From Cytophagales bacterium (GTDB taxonomy: Bacteria > Bacteroidota > Bacteroidia > Cytophagales > Cyclobacteriaceae): a DNA stretch of 50,756 nucleotides. Shown one piece after another: positions 41,855 through 50,566 of the stretch. The DNA lies in assembly GCA_020403045.1 (NCBI GenBank), contig JADBYK010000073.1, positions 1-50,756 of the forward strand, written 5' to 3'. The notes under the pieces are model-generated. The model ran no database searches and was not told the DNA's origin. It was given only the letters and a program-made list of their open reading frames with translations. Each line of letters begins with the position of its first letter. The stretch's first letter is position 1. The position numbers and the translations under genes were made by a program.

Positions 41855-42400
41855 TCAACTTCGTTCAAGTAATTCCTTTAATTTTTTTTTTGATCGATTG
41901 AATTGAGACTTTGATGTAGACTCACTAATGCCCAGAATCTCTGCAATTTCTCCGTGATCATACCCTTCCAGCAAATAGAGCGAAAGAACAGTTCGGTAGC
42001 CGTCAGGCAAAGCCTGAATAGCATTCTTCACCTTCTCAACAGTGAAAGGAAAGCCCTCAAAAATATCAGCCGACTCTTCTTCCTTTACATCCCAGTCCTC
42101 GTGTTCAGGGAATCGCTCAAACCGCCTCTTAGTAGCGTGTGTAATCGCTTTATTGATCACGATTCTTTTTAGCCACGCGCCAAATGCAGAATCACCTCGA
42201 TAACTTTCAAGGTTATAAAATGCGCTGATGAATGCCTCTTGCAGCACATCCTGTGCCTCTTCTTCGTTGTTAACAATCCGGTAGCCAACGTTATACATGC
42301 TTTTGCTGTACAACTTATACAACTGGTAATAGGATTTCCTGTCGCCTTTTCGGCAACGATCGATTAGCTCCTGATGGATGTGTGGTATCGATTGTTCCAA
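41855..42400 (-). CDS. RNA polymerase ECF sigma factor
   Basis: A 181-residue sigma-70 of the extracytoplasmic function type. Region 2 is YNVGYRIVNNEEEAQDVLQEAFISAF...FGAWLKRIVINKAI and region 4 contains GYDHGEIAEILGISESTSKSQFNRSKKKLKELL. Region 3 is absent, as in ECF factors. It is one base upstream of a membrane protein gene that looks like its anti-sigma partner. The promoter specificity and signal are unknown. The TPR lipoprotein-like gene 50 bases upstream on the same strand may be in the same unit. Confidence 0.92.
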   Translation of the reverse strand: MEQSIPHIHQELIDRCRKGDRKSYYQLYKLYSKSMYNVGYRIVNNEEEAQDVLQEAFISAFYNLESYRGDSAFGAWLKRIVINKAITHATKRRFERFPEHEDWDVKEEESADIFEGFPFTVEKVKNAIQALPDGYRTVLSLYLLEGYDHGEIAEILGISESTSKSQFNRSKKKLKELLERS

Positions 42401-42452
42401 CGAATAACCTTTACTTAGTCAAAAGACCAAGTAAAGATAACAAGGTTGCATA

Positions 42453-43235
42453 CTACTTGATCTTCGCCAGGTTTTCTTTTGCCAAGGCAAAGTCCGGGGC
42501 AATTACAAGCGCTTCCTGAAAGTACTTTTTCGCATTTATTTTGTCTCCTTGATCGAGTGCAAGCATGCCCTTCAAATTGACGACCGCCACTTTTACCGGA
42601 AACTCCTTGGCTTTTCCTTTCGAATCATTATAAGATGCTTTTACGCTGTCAAGGTCTTTCCTGGCAAGCAAAATTTCCGCAGAGTTCGCACTCTCTTTAA
42701 ACCGTTTCATTTGATACTGAAGAAACGCCATTTTATAAAGCGCGGTAATGTTGTCAGTCAACAAGTAGAGGCTCTCATAGCTTTGTATAGACTTATCAAG
42801 AACACCCAACGCCTCGTATCCTCCGGCTGCCACTTCCAGCGCACCGGTATTCTTTGGATTCCTTTTCAATAACTCACTCGCAACCAATACAGCAGAGGCT
42901 GATTTCTGGTTTTGAAAGTAATAAACAGCCAAATCAAAAATGATTGAATCATTGCCCGGGTTTTCAATGATAAGGTCGTACAAAGCGTCTTTGGCAACTT
43001 CGTAGTCATTCCACTGAAGTGCAGCCGCGTATTTACGAGCAAAATGCTGAGTTAACGGGTTGATTCTGGGAAGTGTGTCATTCTTCACAGGTTCTACCTT
43101 TGGTGCCGGAGGTGTTGTTACTGCCGCTGGTTCCGGATCCATCTTTCGCTGCTCCTCTCCTTTCTTCTTTCGTTGGGCAAAAGAAGCAGATGCGATTCCT
43201 ACCAATACGATCAACAAGTAAATTCGAATTTTCAT
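42453..43235 (-). CDS. Secreted TPR-repeat protein
   Basis: A 260-residue protein with a cleavable signal (MKIRIYLLIVLVGIASASFAQ) and a basic/proline-rich linker. It then has about five TPR-like helical pairs (ALYKMAFLQYQMKRFKESANSAEIL, AAGGYEALGVLDKSIQSYE and INAKKYFQEALVIAPDFALAKENLAK). TPR proteins are scaffolds, here in the periplasm; the partner is unknown. The ATG at 43235 gives a classical signal; the open frame 2 codons longer begins with TTG. It lies 11 bases after the CCA-adding enzyme gene on the same strand. Confidence 0.85.
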   Translation of the reverse strand: MKIRIYLLIVLVGIASASFAQRKKKGEEQRKMDPEPAAVTTPPAPKVEPVKNDTLPRINPLTQHFARKYAAALQWNDYEVAKDALYDLIIENPGNDSIIFDLAVYYFQNQKSASAVLVASELLKRNPKNTGALEVAAGGYEALGVLDKSIQSYESLYLLTDNITALYKMAFLQYQMKRFKESANSAEILLARKDLDSVKASYNDSKGKAKEFPVKVAVVNLKGMLALDQGDKINAKKYFQEALVIAPDFALAKENLAKIK

Positions 43236-43252
43236 AAACAAGTTTTATTTTT

Positions 43253-44674
43253 TCAGGGTGTATTTATTTTCAAGTGAATGCCTTTTTCAGAAGCGATTTT
43301 AAGCATCAGTGCGTACGCTTCTTGCCGGTCATTTTTAATTTGCCCGTCTAAGATGGCCTCTTTTATCTGATCTTTAATATCTCCGATTATCCTGCCGGGT
43401 TGGATGTCAAAAATAGTCATGATTTCATCGCCATCAATAGGTGGCTGAAAATTTCTCACCTGATCTTTTTCTTCTACCTCAATCATCTTCTGCTGAACTT
43501 TCTCAAAGTTCTTTAGGTACTTTGCCACTTTCTCGCTATTCTTTGAGGTAATATCGGCACGACACAGAATCATCAACGCATCCGCATCGTTTCCGGCTTC
43601 AAAAAGCAATCTGCGAATGGCGGAATCTGTAACCTCTTTCACCAGCGCGATGGGCCTTAGGTGAAGTCGGACCAACTTCTGAACAAAATCCATCTTTTCA
43701 TTCATGGGCAACTTCAAACGTCTGAAAATGCCGGGAGTCATCCTGGCTCCTTTGTCTTCGTGCCCATGAAAAGTCCAGCCTGCTTCTTTGTCAAACCGCT
43801 TTGTTGCAGGCTTAGCGATGTCATGCAAAATCGCAGCCCAACGCAACCAAAGATCGGCTGATACTTTTGCCACATTATCCAACACCTGAAGCGTATGATA
43901 AAAATTGTCTTTGTGTGCTTTGTTATCCTGGTACTCCACTCCGTGCAACGCCACCATTTCCGGAAAAATTAATTTAAGAATCCCCGACTGAAAAAGGAGC
44001 TTAAATCCATAGGAAGGAACCGGAGATAAGATGATCTTGTTAAGTTCATCTGAAATGCGCTCCATGGAAACGATTTTCAAACGCTCTTTATTTCTGCCGA
44101 TAGCCTCAAACGTAGCTGCTTCAATGTCAAAATTCAATTGAGAAGCAAATCGAATCGCTCGCATCATGCGAAGAGGGTCGTCAGAAAACGTGATATCCGG
44201 GCTAAGCGGAGTTTTAATCAACCTTTCTTTTAAGTGGCCAACACCACCAAATGGATCGAGCAGTTCGCCATAGTTTTTTGGCACGAGACTAATAGCCAAT
44301 GCATTGATGGTGAAATCTCTGCGGCATTGGTCATCTTCTAGTGTGCCATCTTCCACGATTGGCTTTCTAGACTCACTGCGATAGGATTCCTTCCGGGCAC
44401 CTACGAATTCCAATTCCAGATCACCATGCCTGATGTTCGCAGTTCCAAAATTTTTAAAAATAGTAACCTGCTTTTCACCCAGAATAGCGGCCACTTCTTT
44501 CGCAAGCTCGATGCCACTGCCAACACATACAAAATCTACATCTTTACTCGGTCGTTGAAGAATCAAATCGCGCACATAGCCACCGACCGCATACGCCTCA
44601 ACGCCCAGCCTTTCAGCAGCTTGAGCTACAGCCTTAAAGGCAAGATTTGTGTTTATTTGAACGGAAAAGTTCAC
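43253..44674 (-). CDS. CCA-adding tRNA nucleotidyltransferase / poly(A) polymerase family with HD domain
   Basis: A 473-residue class II nucleotidyltransferase. It has the head motif AYAVGGYVRDLILQRPSKDVDFVCVG (catalytic DxD in KDVDFV), a tRNA-binding part, and a C-terminal HD phosphohydrolase domain (ILHDIAKPATK near residue 285 and FHGHEDKGARM). This is the usual Bacteroidota enzyme that adds CCA to tRNA. It fits the RNase Z in this window, since CCA is not encoded in most tRNAs here. No in-frame ATG exists at the start; GTG at 44674 gives VNFSVQINTNLAFKA, while a TTG at 44758 would add 28 residues with no homology. Confidence 0.88.
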   Translation of the reverse strand: MNFSVQINTNLAFKAVAQAAERLGVEAYAVGGYVRDLILQRPSKDVDFVCVGSGIELAKEVAAILGEKQVTIFKNFGTANIRHGDLELEFVGARKESYRSESRKPIVEDGTLEDDQCRRDFTINALAISLVPKNYGELLDPFGGVGHLKERLIKTPLSPDITFSDDPLRMMRAIRFASQLNFDIEAATFEAIGRNKERLKIVSMERISDELNKIILSPVPSYGFKLLFQSGILKLIFPEMVALHGVEYQDNKAHKDNFYHTLQVLDNVAKVSADLWLRWAAILHDIAKPATKRFDKEAGWTFHGHEDKGARMTPGIFRRLKLPMNEKMDFVQKLVRLHLRPIALVKEVTDSAIRRLLFEAGNDADALMILCRADITSKNSEKVAKYLKNFEKVQQKMIEVEEKDQVRNFQPPIDGDEIMTIFDIQPGRIIGDIKDQIKEAILDGQIKNDRQEAYALMLKIASEKGIHLKINTP

Positions 44675-44775
44675 CGAAGAATTGTTTTGTAGCAACAGGT
44701 TGGCAAAGGTAAGACGAAATAGGGAATAGTTTTCCGCATCGACACTGCGGATTTCCAAATCTAACGGATATCAAT

Positions 44776-45183
44776 TCACTTTGAACCCCACACCAACCGC
44801 TGTTGTTCTTGCCCAATGTTCAAGACCACTCGGAGCGGGTTAGGAATCATCACCAATTTCGTTTCCTTGCCGGGAAGTGAATCTACTTCCACGTAGACGC
44901 CTTCAGACTGGCCTACTGAAAACTCATTGGTTTGCGTTATCGTGTATGTCTTGGCCATGTAGGCAATGGGCAATAGAACATCTGTATCGGGGCAGTACTT
45001 GTCATGAATTTCTTGAAACACCCCTTCGAGGTAGTTGCCAAACTCATCCAGCAACGAGTCTTCCAAATCATGCAATTCTTCTTCCAGATCGTCATATTTG
45101 GGATTATTGTAGTCCAGCTTCTTTAACTCATTCCTTCTCAGCGCTATTGCCTGAACGGCCAGATCCAACTTTTTAAAATCCAT
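44776..45183 (-). CDS. Conserved hypothetical protein
   Basis: A 135-residue acidic protein. The N-terminal third is helical (DFKKLDLAVQAIALRRNEL-KYDDLEEELHDLEDSLLDE), then a beta part with TYTITQTNEFSVGQSEGVYVEVD and MIPNPLRVVLNIG. I know no function. There are no signal or membrane segments. ATG at 45183 is preferred over 45201 because residues before it look arbitrary. It lies directly before the CCA-adding gene and may share its transcript. Confidence 0.72.
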   Translation of the reverse strand: MDFKKLDLAVQAIALRRNELKKLDYNNPKYDDLEEELHDLEDSLLDEFGNYLEGVFQEIHDKYCPDTDVLLPIAYMAKTYTITQTNEFSVGQSEGVYVEVDSLPGKETKLVMIPNPLRVVLNIGQEQQRLVWGSK

Positions 45184-45255
45184 ATTCCAATTTTTTGCCA
45201 AGATTGCCCAAAGTCAAAATAAAAACAAGGGGAATGATTAATTTTACAACACTAA

Positions 45256-46362
45256 ATGAACATTCCAATGGAACCAGACTTTCTACCCATCAATGGCACC
45301 GACTATATTGAGTTTTATGTGGGAAACGCCAAGCAGGCCTCGCTGTTTTATCAACATTGCTTCGGTTTCGAACTGGTGGCTTATGCTGGCCCTGAAACAG
45401 GGGTAAAAGACAGAGCTAGTTATGTGCTTCAACAACACAAAATACGTTTTGTTGTAACTACTTCGCTTCACCCTGATTCTGAAATTTCTGAACATCTCAG
45501 AAAACATGGAGACGGAGTCAAAGTGCTAGCGCTTTGGGTAGATGACGCTACCCAATCCTTTCAAGAAACAGTGCTACGCGGAGCTGAAATTGCTTTTGAA
45601 CCTAAGACGTTAAAAGACAAACAAGGAGAAGTTGTTTTATCAGGTATTAAAACGTACGGAGAAACCATTCACACTTTTGTTGAACGAAAGAACTACAAGG
45701 GAGTCTTTATGCCGGGTTTCAAAGCTGTAAAAAGCAGTTTTGCGCCTACCTCCATTGGATTAAAACACGTTGACCATTGCGTGGGCAATGTGGAACTTGG
45801 ACATATGAATAAGTGGGTTAAGTTTTATGAAGATGTCATGGGCTTCAAATTGTTGATCACTTTTGATGACAAAGACATCTCCACCGAATACAGTGCGCTA
45901 ATGAGCAAAGTGGTTTCAAATGGAAACGGATACATCAAATTTCCTATCAACGAACCTGCCAAGGGCAAAAAGAAATCACAGATAGAAGAGTACCTTGATT
46001 TTTATAAGGGAGCAGGAGTGCAACATATTGCCATTGCTACAGATGACATTATTCAAACTGTGGGAGAACTGAAGAAGCGCGGTGTTGAATTTCTTCATGT
46101 ACCTGATTCTTATTATGCAGAAGTCATCGAACGAGTAGGACACATCAATGAAGACTATAAAGAGCTACAAAAACTGAATATCCTTATTGATCGAGATGAA
46201 GAAGGCTACTTACTTCAGATATTTTCGAAACCGCTCCAAGATCGACCAACTTTGTTTTTCGAGATCATCGAACGCAATGGAGCCAAGTCTTTTGGGAAAG
46301 GGAATTTCAAAGCATTGTTTGAAGCCATCGAGCATGAACAGGAGTTAAGAGGAAATCTATAG
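45256..46362 (+). CDS. hppD: 4-hydroxyphenylpyruvate dioxygenase
   Basis: A 368-residue Fe(II)-dependent enzyme of tyrosine catabolism, which converts 4-hydroxyphenylpyruvate to homogentisate. The N-terminal vicinal-oxygen-chelate domain (YIEFYVGNAKQASLFYQHCFGFE) is followed by a catalytic one. The iron ligands are the His in GLKHVDHCVG, the His in GVQHIAIATDDI and the Glu in LFFEIIERNG, all in order. ATG at 45268 (MEPDFLP) is an alternative start. It is followed 9 bases later by a cupin gene and then by a phosphohexomutase, same strand. The rest of the tyrosine pathway is not in the window. Confidence 0.95.
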   Translation: MNIPMEPDFLPINGTDYIEFYVGNAKQASLFYQHCFGFELVAYAGPETGVKDRASYVLQQHKIRFVVTTSLHPDSEISEHLRKHGDGVKVLALWVDDATQSFQETVLRGAEIAFEPKTLKDKQGEVVLSGIKTYGETIHTFVERKNYKGVFMPGFKAVKSSFAPTSIGLKHVDHCVGNVELGHMNKWVKFYEDVMGFKLLITFDDKDISTEYSALMSKVVSNGNGYIKFPINEPAKGKKKSQIEEYLDFYKGAGVQHIAIATDDIIQTVGELKKRGVEFLHVPDSYYAEVIERVGHINEDYKELQKLNILIDRDEEGYLLQIFSKPLQDRPTLFFEIIERNGAKSFGKGNFKALFEAIEHEQELRGNL

Positions 46363-46371
46363 AAATTAACA

Positions 46372-46692
46372 ATGATTGAAGAGTTAAAAAAGATAGAACC
46401 TCGCGAGATCATGCCCGGTTTTTGGGGGCGCTTCGTCCACACCGATAACATGACCTTCGCCTATTGGGAGATTAAGAAGGGAAGTTCACTACCCGAACAC
46501 TCCCATATGCATGAGCAGGTAGTCAATATGCTTGAGGGAGAATTTGAACTAGTGCTAGAGGGCACATCAAATCATCTTCGTAGTGGCATGGTATTGCCTA
46601 TACCTTCAAACGCCAGGCATTCGGGACGGGCAATCACAGATTGTAAAATTTTAGATGTATTTTACCCCGTCCGAGAGGACTACAAGAAATAA
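46372..46692 (+). CDS. Cupin-domain protein
   Basis: A 106-residue single cupin barrel. The first motif is SSLPEHSHMHEQVVNMLEGEFELVLEGT, which has the His-x-His-x-x-x-Glu metal pattern. The second is GMVLPIPSNARHSGRAITDCKILDVF, with a third histidine. It begins 9 bases after hppD on the same strand, so it may be tied to tyrosine catabolism, although cupins of this type occur in many settings. A metal-dependent enzyme or a small-molecule binder are both possible. Confidence 0.85.
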   Translation: MIEELKKIEPREIMPGFWGRFVHTDNMTFAYWEIKKGSSLPEHSHMHEQVVNMLEGEFELVLEGTSNHLRSGMVLPIPSNARHSGRAITDCKILDVFYPVREDYKK

Positions 46693-46700
46693 AAAAACGA

Positions 46701-48425
46701 ATGGATTTACTTGCGCAATCGAAAGAGAAAGCAGAGAAATGGCTTAACAGTTCTGCCATAGACGATGCCACCAAACAAGAAATACATAAACTTCTTGCAG
46801 ATAGCAACACAAAAAACCTGATAGATAGCTTCTACAAAGAACTAGAATTTGGCACCGGTGGCTTGCGAGGCATAATGGGTGTTGGGGCCAATTGCATAAA
46901 TAAATATACAATCGGTTCTGCTACGCAAGGGCTCGCTAACTACCTCAAGAAAAGTTTCCCTTCTCAAGAGATCCATGTAGCTATTGCCTACGATAGCCGC
47001 AATAACAGTAAACTATTTGCGAGCATTGTGGCGGATGTATTTTCTGCTAATGGAATTACTGTTCATTTGTTCCGGGAGCTTAGACCAACTCCCCTACTCT
47101 CTTTCGCCATTCGGTATTTGAAATGCCAGTCGGGTGTGGTTATTACGGCTTCACACAATCCGAAAGAATACAACGGCTACAAAGCGTATTGGGTAGATGG
47201 CGCGCAGCTTGTGCCCCCACATGATAAAAATGTGATTGAAGAAGTGAACGCCATCACCGATTTCGGGCAGATCAAGTTCACTGCTGATCCATCGAAAATC
47301 AAAATCATTGGAAGTGATGTGGAAGACGCATACTACGAGGAAGTAAAAAAATTAATTCCCAAAAAAGATAGTATCAGACTTCAGAAAAATATTCCCATAG
47401 TATATTCCAGTCTTCATGGAGCGGGCATCACAATGGTACCCGAATGCTTGAAACGCCTTGGCTTTGAGAACGTGCAAGTCGTAGAGGAACAAAAAATACC
47501 GGATGGAAATTTCCCAACGATTCAATCACCCAATCCGGAGGAAAAATCGGCCATGACCTTGGCTCTTCAAAAAGCGAAAAAACTAAATGCTGATTTGGTG
47601 ATGGCCACCGACCCCGATACTGATCGAGTCGGAATTGGTATCAAAGACAACAAGGGTGAATTCTTCTTGCTGAATGGTAATCAGGCTTTTAGTTTGATGA
47701 TGTGGTTTATTCTTAAAAATTTAAAGAATCCATCTGAGACATATATCGCCAAAACAATAGTTACCACGGAGTTGATTGATGACATGGCACACCAGGCTGG
47801 AGTGACTTGCTTTAACACACTGACTGGCTTCAAATATATTGCCGAGTTAATGCGTGAACAGGAAGGCAAAATGAAATTTATTGCCGCAGGCGAAGAAAGT
47901 TACGGGTATATGGTCGGTGACTTTGTTCGCGACAAAGATGCTGTATCTGCCTGTGCTTTTTTTGCCGCTATGGCAGCCGCTGCGAAACAAGAAGGCCAAA
48001 CACTATACGATTGGCTGTTGCAAATGTATTGTGAAAACAGTTTTTACAAAGAAGGATTAGTTACGCTGGTTCGCAAAGGCGCAGAAGGCGAACAGCAAAT
48101 CAAAGACATGATGAAAATGTTTCGCGAAAACCCACCTTCCAAATTGGGCGGAGCGCGGGTGATCCGAAAACTAGATTACAAACTAAGAGAAGAAACCAAT
48201 TTGATTTCCGGAGAAAAAAAATCCATTGATCTGTCGTCCTCTGATGTTCTTCAATTCTATACCGAAACAGGAAACAAAATTTCCGTACGCCCTTCTGGTA
48301 CGGAGCCGAAGATCAAATTTTATGTGAGTGTGAAGGCAAAATTGGGTTCGAAAGATGAGTTCGATGCAGTCTCCCAACAATTAGATACAATCATCAATGT
48401 CATCGAAAAAGAATTGATCCCTTGA
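46701..48425 (+). CDS. Phosphoglucomutase / phosphomannomutase (alpha-D-phosphohexomutase)
   Basis: A 574-residue alpha-D-phosphohexomutase of the large PGM2/PgcA-like type. The catalytic serine is in VVITASHNPKEYNGYK (near residue 150). The metal loop is ATDPDTDRVGIGI (near residue 303). The sugar-binding loop is AAGEESYGYMVG and the phosphate-binding loop is RPSGTEPKIKFY near the C-terminus. It converts glucose 1-phosphate and 6-phosphate; specificity for mannose is not decidable. Its TGA overlaps the start of the broken DinB-like gene. Confidence 0.94.
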   Translation: MDLLAQSKEKAEKWLNSSAIDDATKQEIHKLLADSNTKNLIDSFYKELEFGTGGLRGIMGVGANCINKYTIGSATQGLANYLKKSFPSQEIHVAIAYDSRNNSKLFASIVADVFSANGITVHLFRELRPTPLLSFAIRYLKCQSGVVITASHNPKEYNGYKAYWVDGAQLVPPHDKNVIEEVNAITDFGQIKFTADPSKIKIIGSDVEDAYYEEVKKLIPKKDSIRLQKNIPIVYSSLHGAGITMVPECLKRLGFENVQVVEEQKIPDGNFPTIQSPNPEEKSAMTLALQKAKKLNADLVMATDPDTDRVGIGIKDNKGEFFLLNGNQAFSLMMWFILKNLKNPSETYIAKTIVTTELIDDMAHQAGVTCFNTLTGFKYIAELMREQEGKMKFIAAGEESYGYMVGDFVRDKDAVSACAFFAAMAAAAKQEGQTLYDWLLQMYCENSFYKEGLVTLVRKGAEGEQQIKDMMKMFRENPPSKLGGARVIRKLDYKLREETNLISGEKKSIDLSSSDVLQFYTETGNKISVRPSGTEPKIKFYVSVKAKLGSKDEFDAVSQQLDTIINVIEKELIP

Positions 48426-48883
48426 ATTCGTTCATTCAATCCATTCAAAAAATTATTGAAAGAGATCTCACAGTATTAGAAAAAGAACGTACATTCTATT
48501 CATCTGAGGATCTCATTTGGGCAGTAAGGGGAGATATCAGGAACTCAGCCGGCAACTTAAGCCTTCACCTGTGTGGAAACCTACAGTACTACATTGGAGC
48601 GGTTTCAGGTAATTAAGGCTATTCTCGAAATCGTGACAATGAATTCGCAGGATAGGGAATAACCAGTGTTGACCTGCTCGCTGAAGTAAAAAAGACCAGC
48701 AACGCTGTTCAAGTTGTATTGGATGGCATTCGCCCGGAAATAGTAGCTATGCCTTATCCCGAAGAAGTGTTCAAAGTACCCATGACCACCGAGTATTTTC
48801 TGATTCACCTGATAGCCCATCTCGGCTTTCACTTGGGCCAGATCAACTACCACCGAAGGATGATTCAAAACCCTTCCCTCTGA
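48422..48883 (+). pseudogene. DinB-superfamily protein, broken by two in-frame stops
   Basis: One frame from TTG at 48422 to TGA at 48881-48883 encodes a recognisable DinB_2/DUF1572-like protein of about 150 residues. It includes NSAGNLSLHLCGNLQYYIGAV, then YSRNRDNEF, and near the end MTTEYFLIHLIAHLGFHLGQINYHRRM, with the His-x-x-x-His pattern of the family. Stops at 48614-48616 (TAA) and 48653-48655 (TAG) interrupt it. The gene would be coupled to the phosphohexomutase by overlap. Two stops with no frameshift suggest recent loss; sequencing errors cannot be ruled out from the sequence alone. Confidence 0.8.
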
Positions 48884-48938
48884 ACCTCGCATCCTTTTTA
48901 GTTCTTGAATTCTCTTCCTTACCTTTGCGCCAACCTAC

Positions 48939-50261
48939 ATGAAGAAAGTCGCTTTTTATACGCTTGGCTGCAAACTAAACTTTTCGGAGACTTCAACGAT
49001 CGCCCGGAAATTTGAGGAGAAAGGCTATCGGAAAGTAGATTTCACCGATCGGCCGGATATCTTCATTATCAATACTTGCTCGGTTACGGAAAATGCCGAT
49101 AAGAAATGCCACAAGGTGGTTCGGGAAGCAAGAGCTATTTCGCCTGATGCATATGTCGCCATCATTGGCTGCTATGCGCAACTCAAGCCAAAAGAGATAT
49201 CGGAAATACCGGGCGTTGATGCGGTACTAGGTGCAGCGGAGAAATTTCAGTTAGTAGACCTTTTAGACGGATTTGTTCGCCCAAGCCAGCCAATTGTTAT
49301 TTCTTCAGATATCGAAAAGGCTTCCAGCTTCAACACCTCCTATTCGATGAATGACCGTACTCGTACTTTTTTGAAGGTGCAAGATGGATGTGATTACTCA
49401 TGCTCATTCTGCACCATTCCGCTAGCGAGGGGTGCAAGTCGTAGCGATAGTATCGAACACATCGTTGCTACCGCCAAATCTATCGCGCTAACGAATGTGA
49501 AGGAGATTGTATTAACAGGAGTCAACACCGGTGACTTTGGCATTCAAGAGGGAGAACGAAAAGAGCGTTTCATCGACCTCATCAAAGCATTGGATGAAGT
49601 GGACGGCATAGATCGCTTCCGAATTTCCTCCATTGAACCCAATCTTCTCACAGACGAAATCATCGAATTTGTAGCAACCTCAAAAAAATTCGTTCCGCAC
49701 TTTCACATTCCGTTACAGTCAGGGTCAAACAAAATATTAAAGTTGATGCGGAGGCGCTACCAACGCGAGTTGTACACAGCGCGCGTTGAGAAGATAAAAA
49801 ACGCGATGCCTCATTGCTGCATTGGCGTAGATGTGATTGTTGGATTTCCTGGAGAATCACATGAGGATTTCCTTGAATCATATCAGTTTCTGAATGAGCT
49901 TGACATCTCCTATTTACATGTTTTTACCTACTCTGAGCGGAACGATACCTTAGCCGCAACACTTCCAGCGCGCGTTCTTCCACATATCAGGAGTGATCGG
50001 TCTAAAATGCTACACGGCCTATCCGATAAAAAAAGGCGAGCTTTTTATGAGCAAAATTTGCAAAAGGAGTATACCGTTCTCTTTGAAAATGACATCGAGA
50101 ATGGAAAAATGCACGGTTTCACCGAAAACTACATCCGAATTAATGCCGTTTACGACCCATTATTGATTAGCGAGCTCAAAAAAGTGAAGCTCCTGTCAAT
50201 CGATCCTAATGGCACCGTAGAGGTAGAAGACGCGGAAAAGGAAGTTTTCGTCCATTCTTAG
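48939..50261 (+). CDS. mtaB: tRNA (N6-threonylcarbamoyladenosine(37)-C2)-methylthiotransferase MtaB
   Basis: A 440-residue radical SAM methylthiotransferase. The N-terminal UPF0004 domain has the first cluster cysteines (LGCKLNFSET, NTCSVTENADKKC, GCYAQLKP). The radical SAM domain has the DGCDYSCSFCTIP motif (Cx3Cx2C) near residue 150. A TRAM-type end region is short. MtaB converts t6A37 to ms2t6A37 in tRNA-Lys and relatives. MiaB and RimO are alternatives, but the FKVQDGCDYSCSFCTIP sequence and lack of the MiaB C-terminal extension favour MtaB. It follows the DinB pseudogene by about 55 bases. Confidence 0.9.
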   Translation: MKKVAFYTLGCKLNFSETSTIARKFEEKGYRKVDFTDRPDIFIINTCSVTENADKKCHKVVREARAISPDAYVAIIGCYAQLKPKEISEIPGVDAVLGAAEKFQLVDLLDGFVRPSQPIVISSDIEKASSFNTSYSMNDRTRTFLKVQDGCDYSCSFCTIPLARGASRSDSIEHIVATAKSIALTNVKEIVLTGVNTGDFGIQEGERKERFIDLIKALDEVDGIDRFRISSIEPNLLTDEIIEFVATSKKFVPHFHIPLQSGSNKILKLMRRRYQRELYTARVEKIKNAMPHCCIGVDVIVGFPGESHEDFLESYQFLNELDISYLHVFTYSERNDTLAATLPARVLPHIRSDRSKMLHGLSDKKRRAFYEQNLQKEYTVLFENDIENGKMHGFTENYIRINAVYDPLLISELKKVKLLSIDPNGTVEVEDAEKEVFVHS

Positions 50262-50275
50262 CTTAAACCATTCCT

Positions 50276-50473
50276 CTAGCTAGTCAATCCAAGTACAGAA
50301 GTCTGTAAGGTTTCTATTCCATCCCTCATTTCCAATCTGCGATCGGTAATAGTGGCCAACTCCTGATTGTGCGTTACAATCACAAAGGCTTGGCCAAACT
50401 GATCACGGAGACGAAAAAAGAGCTGATGTAATTCTGCAGCATTTTTTGAATCCAAATTTCCGTTTGACTTATC
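50276..50473 (-). pseudogene. lolD: LolD-like ABC ATPase, C-terminal remnant
   Basis: Only the last ~65 residues of an ABC ATPase are left: GNLDSKNAAELHQLFFRLRD, AFVIVTHNQELATITDRRLEMRDGI. This corresponds to the part after Walker B in LolD-type lipoprotein-release ATPases (DEPSGNLDS in active proteins; here DKSNGNLDS, losing the catalytic glutamate). Walker A, Q-loop and signature are missing. The ORF is extended upstream by unrelated codons to 50524. It faces the mtaB gene and lies next to repeat copy D, 90 bases away. Confidence 0.7.
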
Positions 50474-50566
50474 CATGCCAAAAGCTGAGAATTTATTAAG
50501 TGTATGGCACCCCCAAAGAGCCAAGCAAATCAGCTATTCTCTTCTTTGCCTCTTATGACTCTTTAA

